Shown: positions 50,327 to 61,560 of the stretch, in pieces
Position numbering within the stretch: position 1 is the stretch's first letter
Layout of the letters: the number at the start of each line of letters is the position of its first letter
Assembly: GCA_037962975.1 (NCBI GenBank)
Contig: CM075673.1
Coordinates: 15,484,001-15,548,000 of the forward strand
Length of the DNA stretch: 64,000 bases
Direction of reading: 5' to 3'
Source: Clitoria ternatea
Taxonomy: Eukaryota; Streptophyta; Magnoliopsida; Fabales; Fabaceae
Program-made: the position numbers and the translations under genes
The notes under the pieces: generated by a model
The model's database searches: none
Told to the model about the DNA's origin: nothing
The model's input: the letters and a program-made list of their open reading frames with translations, nothing else

Positions 50327-51429
50327 TTCACTTTACTTTTATATTACTCTAAAATGATTTACATTCTCTTTTTTATAATAGATGATTTACATCCTTACTC
50401 GAACAATGGGCGACATGGGACTAAGCACAAAAACTAGTTTTTGTATTTTTATTTTATTTTAAAATTTAAAGTTACTTATTTAACTATTATCATTTAAAAT
50501 TTTTGTTTTCTCATGCATACAACTTTAAATTTAACTATGATTATCTTATTGATGTAACGCTTATATAATAAAAATATAGGGGAAGTATATATAATTCAAC
50601 ACTATTAATGTAACACATATATGTCACTATATGATTCCCTAAAAATTATTGGACAGAAGTATATATAATTCAACACTATAATATTTTCCTAATTTACTAA
50701 CCCATTAACATAAACATATAGATACAAAAACAAATACTAAACCTTCAATGATGTTATCATACTTAATCCACTATACACATGCATATACAATGTGTATCAA
50801 AAGAGTCGACTAAGGCGTATGACATTAAAACTATACAATTATGTACAAAATCCTTTCAAAGGATCATTAATCTCAACAACACTGGCATCTCACCAGTATT
50901 CTCCTTGTTATAGGTTCATTGTAATTAAAAATACTTAGGGGTGAACATACATATGTTAAATGACAAATACTGAATTGGATTAATCTAAACGCGTAACAAT
51001 ACATATCCAGTTCCTACAATAATCACATAATAATCACATTTTTCATCTAATCAACCAATTATCATAATTCATCACCAATAACACTGTTATTTAACATACT
51101 TACCCTAACACACAAGTGCGAACACCTCTTTTGGTCCAACCCAAATACCAAGGATTTGATTAAAAGGAACCAGAAGGCTCGAGCGAGATTGTGTTGAATC
51201 AGAAATTTAGCCTCTGGCATGTTTTCACCCGAGCGGGTGGTGGTTTCGCCTAAGCGAGATTGATGGAGAACCAGGGGTTAGCCCCTAGATCAATTTCGCT
51301 CAGGCGGAGGAATGAGCGCTCAAGCGAGAAGGAAAAGTTTTAGATACTGGAACAATTTTGCTTAAACGAGACATGTCTCGCCCGAGCGAGATTGGTACCA
51401 GATGCATATTCCCTTCCTTCGCTCAAGCG
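50327..51429 (-). repeat. Inverted LTR-like repeat fragment with GAGCGAG motifs
   Basis: Read on the minus strand, the stretch around 50980-50930 (ATTTAACATATGTATGTTCACCCCT) resembles the CATTTAATATGTATTGTGCTCACCCC region of the 43.7-kb LTR, so it may be an opposite-orientation LTR relic. From 51177 to 51429 a CGCTCRAGCGAGA-like word occurs about eight times. It ends abruptly where the Ogre-like sequence begins. The first 500 bp are plain AT-rich DNA. Confidence 0.4.
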
Positions 51430-53180
51430 TTGCCGAGTGGGTTATCTCCGGGTAGGGTAAATCCGAGTGGAAGATTCCCGATCAAAGCCACTCCAAATGA
51501 AAAATGGTTGACTTTGAGTGAATATTTCCCAGTTGGAAGTAAATCCAAGTGGAAGATTCTCGGTTGCAACCACTCTGAGTGAAAAAGGGACCGATTTTGA
51601 GTAAATACCTCCCAAAGATATACGTCCGAGCAAAGGAAGCCCCTGACTATGAATGAACACTTGTCAGACAAGGATGTCTCCGAGTGGTGTGTTTTGGAGA
51701 AGATGGCATTTTGAGCAAAGAACAGGTATTTCCGAGTGGTGTGTTTCGGAGATGTCTTTTCGAGCAAGGAAAAGGTCTGACCAGTAATGAGCCTCTTTCG
51801 GGCAGAAACTTTCAAAGGTCTATATTTCTGAGTGGGATGTCTCTGAGGAAGGCACTTCTGAGTGGTTTGCTGCCGAGAGATGTATTTCTGAGCGAAGCAA
51901 AGCACTGACCTAGAATGAATCTCTTTCGGGCAGACTCTCTCAAGTTTCAAACTATCCCCGAGTGGGATGTCTCTGAGGAAGGCAATTCCGAGTGGTTTGC
52001 TACCGAGAGATGTATTTCCGAAAGAAGCAAAACACTGATAAGGAATGAATCTCTTTCGGGCAGACTCACTCAAGTCTCAAACTATCCCCGAGTAGGGTAT
52101 CTCCGAGGAAGGCACTTCAGAATGATTTGCTGCTGAGAGATGTATTTCCAAGCAAAACAAAGCTCTGACCTGGAATGAGTTTCTTTCGCCCAGATTCTCT
52201 CAAGTTCTAAATTTCTAAGTGAAAAGCAAGTCTGACTTCCAAGTGAATACAACCGAATGGTGAATTCCCGAATGAAGAGTTCCTGACTGAAGTACTTCCG
52301 AGCGAAGAAATTCTGATTTCGAATGAGTATTTCCGAGGGGACAATCCTCGAGTGCATCAATAAAAATGGCTGATTCCGGAGCTTTTTGGCAAGAGATATA
52401 TCCGAGTAAGGTTTCTCCGAGTAGGTCATTCTCGAGAAACTTCCGAGCAAAGAATGGCCCTGACTATGAAGGGTACTTTACGGACAAAGATATATCCAAG
52501 TGGTTACCCTTCGAGTAATACATTCCCAAGTGGGTCATTCTCAAGGGAATCACTTCCGAGCAAAAAGGCTCTGACTATGAAAAATACTTTTCGGACAAAT
52601 ACATCCGAGTGAAGTGTCTCCCGGATACAGAGATTTCAGAGTGGACAATTCCTGGGTGATCTGATTCCGGATGAATACTTTGGGCAGGCTCTTCCAAGTT
52701 CCATAATTTCTGAGTGGTTTAATTCTGAGAGAAATGCTTCTGAACGATGAAAGGCTGATTTCGAAGGAATACCTCTCGGACTGGGACATTTGAGTAAAGA
52801 ATTCCCGAGTGAATTAAATTTAAAGTTAAAGTGGTTGACTTCGAAGGAGCTTGTCGGCTCGACATATAACCGAGTGAAATATCTTTGGAGGTGTTTCCAA
52901 GTGATATGTTTCTGAGTGGTCCACTTTCGACCAAAGAAAGGCTATCAACTTTAAATGAGTGCTTCAAGCAGAAACATTTCCGAGCAAAGCACCTCCGAGT
53001 GAAGCAATTCTAAACGAAAAGATACTTTGATGAATAATTGCTTTGATGAATAATTCTCGAGGGAGTCAGACTTTAAAAAAGAACACTTTTGAGGCAGATA
53101 TATCCGAATAAGAAAGTTCCGAGGGGGTTACTTTCGAAGAAAAGCTGACGGTCTTTCAAGGAGACATTTCCGGACAAAAC
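51430..53180. repeat. Degenerate TCCGAGTGG-type repeats, locally 130-bp units
   Basis: Words such as TTCCGAGTGG, CCGAGCAAAG and GACTTCGAAGGA recur throughout. A clean 130-bp period is seen from 51841 (CTCTGAGGAAGGC at 51841, 51971; CTCCGAGGAAGGC at 52101) to about 52230. Open frames here are translations of the repeat. Confidence 0.85.
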
Positions 53181-53591
53181 ATCTCTGAGAGGAGCAAAAG
53201 GGAGCCGGTGTCACTTAAATGATCGGTTTTTATAACTCAAGCCTTCACACCGAGTGTCGAAGGATCGGTCCTTACACTTGGACTTTTCTCCTGTTTCGAT
53301 CGGACCAATTTCCACCGAGAAGAGATGTTGACAGACCGAGATCCGGGCCATAAGAAGAAAACTGGTCCCATGTGGCACCGATTGAGGCGTCCGATCGCCA
53401 TACTGTGACTTGGAATTCCACCACCCAAGCCGATCCATGAATTCTGGAAGTGGCAGACAGGGGGCGGAAGTGGAAACAATTAAAAATTCCCCACCAGCCG
53501 CTGCCCCCCCACTACCTGTTAGTGGCTAGGCTGCCTCCACTGTGAGTGGAGGTTTGAGCTGTCCGAGCACTTGGCCAGCGCCCAGAACCCC

Positions 53592-53599
53592 TATAAATA
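53592..53599 (+). promoter_or_regulatory. Candidate TATA box of the Ogre-like LTR
   Basis: TATAAATA in a GC-richer context, followed by a pyrimidine-rich leader. It is well placed between the repeat-rich upstream part and the 23-bp repeats, so transcription would start near 53620-53630. Confidence 0.6.
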
Positions 53600-53860
53600 C
53601 CCCATCTGAAGAGGCACAAAGGGTTGGAAATTTTTAGTCATTAAGTCGATTCTCTGCCCGCACTCCCTCGTAACTTGTTCCGCTCTCCGCAATCTTTTTG
53701 TCCCAAAAAGCTTGAAGTTTCCCCTGGTGTTCAAAGGCAGAATCTCGTTCTCACCAAGTCCCCACATCGTCCCTTCAGTTAATCACACACCAGTTCCTCA
53801 CAGCTTCCTTAAATCATCAACTTCATACCGACCCCCTCTACACCAAGCCCTCACACCGTC

Positions 53861-53975
53861 CCTTCATCAAGCCTCATACCGTACCTTCATCAAGCTTCAC
53901 ACCATCTTTTCATCAAGCTGCACACCGTCCCTTCGTCAAGCTGCATACCGTCCCTTCATCAAGTTGCACACCGGC
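53861..53975 (+). repeat. 23-bp tandem repeat, five copies
   Basis: CCTTCATCAAGCYKCAYACCGT-type units start at 53861, 53884, 53907, 53930 and 53953. The 90-aa open frame over this stretch is an artefact of the repeat. Confidence 0.93.
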
Positions 53976-54537
53976 ACCCCATAGCTCCACTGCTACACCA
54001 GCACCACTTCGGTCTCCTCTGTTCGAGTCCACACCGACTCTCGGTACCCCGCCATACCGGTTCCATTCAATTCCTCATTATTCGTTATCCGTTTTCCTAT
54101 TGAATTTGTTGTTTGTTGATTTTGATTCCCCATTTTAAATTAGTTTTTGCTGCTGATTTTCTTTTCTTCTATTCAGATTCATAATGAATAATAACAAAAA
54201 GCGAGTGTTTCACATTTGAACTAGCCTAAAAAAATTTTGTTTTTTTTAAAAATCAGTGTCGTACGGGAGTACTCCCGTCTACACAATCTCCTTAGAACCA
54301 GTACACGTGCGAAGAACTTCGCCTTGTATGAGTTCTCTTCAAAAACATCATCCACCATTAATCTCTTAGTCTTTTCCTAAAAAGAAACATCATCAAGAAC
54401 TACGTAACCCTGATTTCTTGGTAATCCAAGAATACGTAGAAGCAGGACTTTAAATCCTGTCGGGCCCACCTTTCCCATTTTATTCCTATTTTTATTTTCT
54501 TTACGTTTCCTTTATAAGTGCCTTTTATCACTTCCAT

Positions 54538-54922
54538 GAAAGTCAATTTAGACGTGACGTCTTGTTGATTTTCCCCTATTTTTGGTAGACCATCACCATG
54601 GTTCATAAGGAACGGGATACTTGAGACGAGATGTCTCGTTTATCCCCTTCCCGTTTTTAACCCCGTATTTTGATTAAATTCCATGAAAATTAATTTAGAC
54701 GTGACGTCTTGTTGATTTTCCCCTATTTTTGGTAGACCATCGCCACGATTCATAAGGAACGGGATACTTGAGACGAGACGTCCCGTTTATCCCCTTCCCG
54801 TTTCTAACGCTGCATTTTGATTAAAGGATAACTAATTTAGACGCGACGTCTTGTTAGTATCCTTCCCTTTTCCTGTTTTATACCAAATCCAAGGTTCATT
54901 TTGACGAGACGTCCTGTTGACC
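54538..54922 (+). repeat. Six tandemly derived stem-loops with RGACG-NGA-CGTCY cores
   Basis: About 145-bp duplicated units carry six hairpins at 54538-54573, 54614-54646, 54685-54720, 54761-54793, 54826-54862 and 54893-54922. Inner stems are AGACG/CGTCT or close variants with triloops TGA, AGA or CGA. Outer stems differ but pair: GAAAGTCAA/TTGATTTTC, GGGATA/TATCCC, GAAAATTAA/TTGATTTTC, GGGATA/TATCCC, GGATA(A)CTAA/TTAGTATCC and GGT(T)CA/TGACC. Confidence 0.88.
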
Positions 54923-55264
54923 TATACTTCATATTTGTCCAGTTTATTCCTTTCATTTTTTTCACAAAGTACAACAATAAAAGGGAAGAAACATAACATC
55001 TCTTGTAAGGCTATTTATGTTGCACATTTTTAATCTTGGTACTATTTTTTCGACAGGCGATGTAGGGTGCTAATACCTTCCCTACTCGTAATCGACTCCC
55101 GAACTTGAATCTCATTTTTTTAAAAACCAGTGCTTTACTGAAATTAGTTTTTTCCCAATGTTTTTCCTATGGATAAAAACGTTGGTGGTGACTCCCTGTT
55201 GTTCCTTTGTTTCATTCCTTTTTCGAAGGGTCGGCCGCGCCGCCGCGATCTCGGTCGCGACAGA

Positions 55265-55281
55265 TGGCGACTCCACCGAGG
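55265..55281 (+). promoter_or_regulatory. Ogre-like primer-binding site (tRNA-Arg type)
   Basis: TGGCGACTCCACCGAGG starts two bases after the LTR end. It matches the TGGCGACTCC core used by Tat/Ogre elements, with small changes after it. Confidence 0.85.
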
Positions 55282-56648
55282 ACACTTAAGAGAGTCAGGC
55301 CAGTTTGATTGAAAGCGCATGTTTTTTTTATATAGCCTTTGTTAGCTTGGATTTCTTCCCCTTGTTTTATTTTCTGTTAATTGTTGTGAATGTTTGTTCT
55401 TGTTTCAATTGTATCTTGTTATTTGTTTCATTGTCTATGTTTGCATGTTTGTTGAACCCTAGGGTAGAGGACCATGTTACTTTTCTGTAATCATTGAACC
55501 CTGGGGTAGACGACTTCATATATTTGTTATGTGTTTGTTCTTTATGCAGAATGGGGTAAGGTAAAAGGTATTGAATGCCCTTTCACACACTACACTCACA
55601 ATTACTTGCATACACCTATGAGTGGCGCCCTATACCCGGGCCCCAAATGAAGCTTAAGTTAGGAGGGGTTGGTAACGGAATCGTATGGGATGTACTTCCT
55701 ATCCGGTGTTCATGAGAACCTCAACCAGAGTTCAACCTCTCATGATATACGCACCTAGTGGATTCCCCACTGTTTGCGTCCCTGTCATGGGTAGGATCTT
55801 GGCTCTGGTGATCTTCTAGATGTCTAGTATAAGCCACCTGGTGTGGAGAGTCATTTTTAGACAAGCCATAGGGCCTAGAAAATACTTTCAACAAAACCCG
55901 ACCTAGGCCACAAAAGGGCAAATTTTACTTTACCTTACGTCATTTTTGCTTTCCCTTTTATCCAAAAAAATGAATTATCTACCACCCGCAGATTTGCTTA
56001 GTTTTTGAAATAATGACTTATTTTGGAACACCCCATTATTCTTCGGGTGAATAGATAATCCTCTTTTGGTCATATACCTCTGAGTCCTGAGTCATAGATT
56101 TTCCTAATCGTCAAAAAAATAATTTTTGTTTCCGCTCCAACAGGGGCGTCGATGACGATTAGAAAACTTATGACTATTGCGACTTGGACCCTTGGTAATT
56201 GCTGTTTCCCCAAGAAAAATTGCTTTATGTTAAATCAATGGAGAAGTACCGGTTCCAAAACATGACAACAACTAATTTCTTTTCCTTATCCTCATTTTCG
56301 TGGGAGGCTATTCCGAACTTAACGAATACCCTTTGAGTATCTATGGAAGTTAACATGGGATTGAACTCAAGAAATGAGGGCTGTGGTCACCTGAACAAAA
56401 TGTTTGAGCTTAAGGCTCCCGCCTCAGAATAAAGGATTTCTTCTGTCTTCACAACTATCCCGTATTAATTTCCATGTTTACCGTACTTAGTACTTTTGAA
56501 CGATACGTTCTAAGGAACGGTTAAAGGATGCTTGTCAAGGCCTGTGATTGCTTCCCACGACATTCTCCTTCCTTCTGTTTCTACCTGACACTTTGTTTCT
56601 CTTCAAAAACACTGAAAGACACCCTTACTAGACTTTCAAAGGAGACTC
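55282..56648 (+). other. Ogre-like internal leader, non-coding
   Basis: About 1.4 kb between the PBS and the gag remnant. No sustained frame or hallmark domain is seen. It has two copies of GAACCCTRGGGTAGA (55455, 55496). A longer ancestral gag N-terminus may have decayed here. Confidence 0.5.
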
Positions 56649-57708
56649 ATGGCTGAAAGAGAGCAAGAAATTGAAAACCTCAGGAGTAAAGTTAACCAGC
56701 TAAAGGAGCAAGTGGCAGAGATGACCAGACTTTTAGAAAAGAAGATCATAGAGGGGGAACCCTCTGCGGGTGTCAAGAATGACCAACATTTACCAACCAC
56801 CCCACTCCATCCTCCTGGATTGACAAAAACGTAAATTCCCTCTTCCATGACACCTCTCATTACTATCAACAGGACAGACCCCATCATTGACCCTCAGCCG
56901 ACCTATGGCATGTCTTATGCACCACAACACGCCTTCATGGGCTCAAACAACAACCTGCCCTATGCAGTACCCTCAGAATACTCTTCCCTGTTCCATAACC
57001 AACAAGAGGATCATGATTTACAAACAATGAACCCCCATATTTCACAATCCTCCCAGTCGCCTGGGGCACTTATCACAAGAATGTCTGTATCGGGAAATAA
57101 GGGGAAAAGAAAAGGAAATGCTAATTCCACTTCCTATAACCAAAAAAGGGCCCAACCCAGACTAATGACTCATACTTCCTTTCAACCTGCCAATCTCCCT
57201 ACACCTTACATGGCCGCCACCACCCCTGACCAGGCTTCCAATCTTTTCCTTTCAGCTCTACTTTCGTCCATATATCCCTCAAACACCTTCCCATTCTCAT
57301 TTGCCTCCTATTAAACCCTCTCTTCCACAGCCCTACTGTCCCCTACTAGGGCAGACTCAGCCACTTAATCCAGACCGAAGCACAATAAAACCCACTGATA
57401 GTCGAACACCAGTCCGGTTCGACCCCATTCCCATAACCTACACAGAACTTTTGCCTCACCTTATCCGTAGTTCCCTTACGGTACCCTGTCCGTTAAAACC
57501 GATGGTTCCTCCTTACCCCAAAGGTTATAATCCTAATACCCGATATGATTACCATACTGGAGCCCCAGGGCACTCTACTAAAGATTGTTATGCCTTAAAA
57601 TTCAAAGTGAGGGATCTGATTAAAGCCAAGTGGCTAGATTTCCAGGAAGGGAGTCCCAATATAATCATAAACCCCAGGTCTGATCATGAGAATCCTGGAT
57701 CAGTATGA
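56649..57708 (+). pseudogene. Ogre/Tat-type Gag remnant with stop and frameshift
   Basis: Starts at ATG 56649 with a short coiled-coil (QEIENLRSKVNQLKEQVAEM), stops at TAA 56832-56834, and resumes in the same frame at 56847. It then shifts frame near 57305 and ends at TGA 57706-57708. The last part carries TYTELLPHLI near 57441 and YDYHTGAPGHSTKDCYALK, the typical Tat/Ogre gag end. The first Cys of the knuckle is replaced by Tyr, so zinc binding is probably lost. The retained order marks it as gag; no pol follows. Confidence 0.8.
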
Positions 57709-60160
57709 TAAGGAGAGGCTGGAGGCATGGAGAGGATGAAAGCTTTGTGATTTGCATGCCAAGTGAAGAGGTTCATGACCAAGAGACCACCTAGCTCTTT
57801 ACGACTTTAAACTTCTGTTTTTTATGACTTTTCAACCCAAACGCTACGCCTAAGGCATTGGGATATTTTATGTAATAAGGGCAAAAGTATATTTTTATCA
57901 TTTCAGGTTTTTCTCAATGAATGCGTATCAAATTTCAAAATGTTTCCATTTGCTTCCCTTATTTGTTTTAACACTCCCTTTATCCATTGGCTCTCTTTTA
58001 TTTTCCCTCATTCTCTTTGCCGTCATACACTAAAAAAAACACACAAAAAAAACAAAAAAAAAGCATCCATCCAAAAATGATCCTTCTGAGAACAATGAGA
58101 TCACAATCCTATTTCATAACTTTGACCGCTTGTTTGATCACGCTGACGAAGAGGGTAGCAAAGACATAAGTTCCTTGGCCGAATTAACCAGGATGTTCGA
58201 ATAAGGGGCATCTAGCTTTATCCAGAAGCGTTCAACAAGGTCAGCACACGGAGTGAAGAGGGTCCACGAACAACTGGGAAAATCGATCAAATCGCCTTAG
58301 AAGATGTTACAGTGTGATGGTAGCTCAACCTGGTGACATAAAAGTCTACATGGATAGAGATAGTGCCGAACTCCACAATGAATAGTGGCATATCCACCTT
58401 TTAAGGAGGTGTTAGTATTGACCAATATGGACGACAAAGACTTGCTAGGGCCCATAAACGTAGACATGGTCAAGAAATACTCTCCCAAGGACTAAAGAAA
58501 AGAAAAAAAAAAGGAAAAAGAAAAAAAAGGAGTCAAGGTTGGTGCCCTACGCATATGCCAATTGGGGCGAGCTGATTCATATATCAAACCATCACTTTTC
58601 CACATGGGGGCATAAATGTTATCAAGCTAAGAACGCGACAAAAAAAAATGATATTCCTTTCATACCAGTGTAACCAAGGGAATAGTCTATGCGATACCAT
58701 TAATATCATAGTTCTTTGCCACATTGGCTAAGGATATGAGTAAAATGACTAGATCATAACGAAGGTACCAAGGGGGTCATTCAAAAAAAAGAGAACAAAA
58801 AAAAAGAACAAAAAACAAAAAAACAAAAAAGGAAGAAAAAAATAAAGAAGAAGAAAACAATAAAAAAGAGAATGAACAAAAAGATAAAGACACGGAATGA
58901 GCCCCCTCATTGGTGCCAAAAAGGGCTCGCCTCTGTTTCCTTGGATACATGGTGTTAGGGCAAACTTTCCTATTTGAAATAACATCTATTCCCCCACAAG
59001 ATGAGACTAAATCAAGAGACATCAAATAAGCTCATTGTCAATCAGCTTAAGCCTTTGTTGTGAAAGACGCAACCTTGAAAAAAAATGAAAACAAAAAAAA
59101 AAACGAAACACGTCACAAGGAGAGAAAAGCTCGCTAGGCTGAAAACCTAGAAGGGAAGCCTAGACAAAAGTTAGAGCGACCTGGTAAGCTGAAAACCTGA
59201 ATAGGTGGCTCAGGTAATAGATTGGGATCAAAATTTTGGTAAAGTAATTTAAAGATTCTTATGCGAATGGTCTGATTCCAAGTTAGGACATAAGAATCGT
59301 AGTCTGACTACCTTTTCAGAAGCAGAGTCAAATGGTGAATTCAAAGTCGTGATGTGGGATCGAGATACACTTTGTTCTCAGAAGTTCACTGGAGGATCTG
59401 TAAAATTATTCCTATTCTACCCAATTATTAATATTTCCCGTACGACTCCACTTGCTTCTTTGGTCTCCTTTTTCCCACCCCCGCTCAACTTGTAAATACA
59501 ATCTCACTTCTTTTGATATGCGTTCGTATTGTGATTTTCCCTGATTTGATAAGACATATGTTTTCCCTTAATATATAAAATTGAGAAGGTAATGAAAATT
59601 TAAAGTCGTGAGGACAAGATGTTCCTATTACTTGATCTCGCCTCAAGCAATCATTATGAAGACTGGGCCTGACACATTTCCAAAGCTAAGGTTGCTTCAT
59701 TTGCTCTGCTTCGGTCATGAGTCACCTCGAATCTCTAAGGATTGTGTTTTGCAGAAGTCTTTTCAAGTTCCAATTTGTTTTGCACCACTAACCTTTCTTG
59801 CAGGATGTCACGACAAGTAGATGTGTCAAGTCTCAACAGCCAAAATTGGCACTTTCCAAGGAATATCCATTAGTCTCTAAGACTCACTCTCATCCTCACT
59901 CATTGAAGCCGGTTCTCCTCGAGTTTCTTCTCATAACCCACCCAAATCATTGGAAAGAACACCTTTCTATGGCCGAACACGACGCCTTTCTAAGTTTCCA
60001 TTGTGCTTTGAGTTTTACATTAATACCTTATAGTCGGAGCTGGCATCTTCTCAAGTTCTGTCTCATTCATGAGGCATATTAGGGGTCACATTTCCAAAAA
60101 AATCAACTTGGTATATTCCAACAGTCTAGTGTCTCCCGTTCCCTGGCAGCGACGCCAAGT
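57709..60160 (+). other. Ogre-like post-gag region without pol, with A-rich tracts
   Basis: No RT, integrase or protease motif could be found in any frame, so pol appears deleted. Purine/A-rich tracts lie at about 58497-58533, 58771-58882 and 59078-59105. A diverged pair of GGCTGAAAACCTAGAAGG / AGCTGAAAACCTGAATAGG words sits at 59138-59210. Confidence 0.65.
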
Positions 60161-60162
60161 AC

Positions 60163-60194
60163 GGGTTAATTTGGACGAGACGTCCTGTTAACCC
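60163..60194 (+). repeat. Isolated copy of the RGACG-NGA-CGTCY stem-loop
   Basis: Outer stem GGGTTAA/TTAACCC, internal loop TTT/TG, inner stem GGACG/CGTCC, loop AGA. It keeps the same architecture as the cluster at 54.5 kb and the array at 61.6-62.7 kb, with a compensated base pair in the outer stem. Confidence 0.88.
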
Positions 60195-60199
60195 CCAAA

Positions 60200-61560
60200 T
60201 CTTTCAAACCTGGGATTTTACCCCCAAGTCTATCATTCCTCTCCCTAACTGGGGCATCACCCCAAATCTTTTCAGTCAAAGGGCAATCCCTTGAAGTCCT
60301 CCCAATCTTCCAAACTGGGACATCTCCCCAGATTTTTCTTCCATTCAAGGGGCTGTACCCTGAATTTTCGAGCAACTCAAACTGGGGCATCACCCAGATT
60401 TTGTTGTCAACCCAAGGGTAGTACCCCGCGCTCCCAAAAAGTTTGAACTAGGGCATCACCTCAGGCCTCTCTCTGTCAAAGGGGAACACCCCTAGCTTCT
60501 TCAATCTCCTAACTGGGGCATCGCCCCAGGTCTACTCTCTCAATCAAGGAGTAATACCCTTAAAATCTTTCAATTTTTCCAAAATTAGGGTATCACCCCA
60601 GACCCTTCCTCCGTTCAAAGGGCAATACCCCTAACTCCTTCAGCCAGATTTCCCAAACTGGGACAGTTCCCCCGGTTCCTTTTCTCTCCCAGTCAAGGGG
60701 CAATACCCCGAATTGCCCAAAACTCTCCCCAGCAGACTCACCATTCATCCCTGAGGGGGATCCCGACTGAGGGTTCCTCCCTAGGAGGACCACAAAATGG
60801 ACTTAGCTCCCCTAACTGGAGTACTTCTTAATCAGATCTGGGAAAGTTAAGTTATCCTCAGTGGAATCACCTTTCCAACAGAACCACAGTGATCAAAGGC
60901 TAGCCACGCCTTCCTTCCCTAATAGGAATACACTTTCCTCAGTGGAGTTACCCTCATTAAATGTCCCAAACTGGGACACCCCCAGATTTTTCTCCTCCGA
61001 CGGGCCTGCTATACATTCCCTAATGAACCTCAGTACACTTTTCTCAATCATTACCAGACCAAACAGACCCCCCGGATATCCCCAGTGGACCCTAAATTTC
61101 TCTTTCCGATCAAAGGGCGGTACCCCAAATCACCAAATACTTCCCCCGATGGAACCATGAAGGTTACCGGACAGATGCTAACCAAATCCTTCCCCAGTGG
61201 AACTACCCTTCCCAAACAATTCAAACTGGGGCATCACCCCAGGTTCATTTCTTCTCGCTCAAGGGGTAGTTTCCCAAAATTCCTTCAAACCATCTCAAAC
61301 TAGGGCATCACCCCAGATCTATTCTCTTTCAGTCAAGGGGCAGTTCCCCAAGATTCCTTCAAACCATCTCAAACTGGGACATCACCCCAGATCTATTCTC
61401 TTTCAGTCAAGGGGCAGTTCTCTGAGATTTCTTCAAACCATCTTAAACTGGGACATCACCCCAGATCTATGCTCTCTCAGTCAAGGGGTAGTTCCCCAAG
61501 ATTCCTTCAAACCATCTCAAACTGGGGCATCACCTTAGGTCTATTCTCTGTCAACCGAGG
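60200..61560. repeat. Degenerate array ending in 74-bp tandem units
   Basis: AACTGGGRCATCACCCCAGAT and CAAGGGGCAGTTCCCC words recur across the region. The last part has a strict 74-bp period (AAACTRGGRCATCACC at 61297, 61371, 61445, 61519). Upstream units are more diverged. Confidence 0.9.

Larger units (their letters stand above)
51430..55262 (+). repeat. Ogre-like 5' LTR (left end probably missing)
   Basis: Ends GGTCGCGACA immediately before the PBS. It contains a U3-like degenerate-repeat part (51430-53180), a TATA box near 53592, a GC-richer 5' leader, 23-bp repeats and the hairpin cluster. At about 3.8 kb it fits the very long LTRs of Ogre elements. No second full LTR exists in the window for comparison. 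Confidence 0.65.

Noticed and set aside
51423..52073. 216-codon minus-strand frame
   Set aside because: Reading of the degenerate 130-bp repeat in the Ogre-like LTR; its repeated residue blocks mirror the DNA period.
53712..53984. 90-codon plus-strand frame rich in His, Ser and Pro
   Set aside because: It is the translation of the 23-bp tandem repeat in the Ogre-like LTR.
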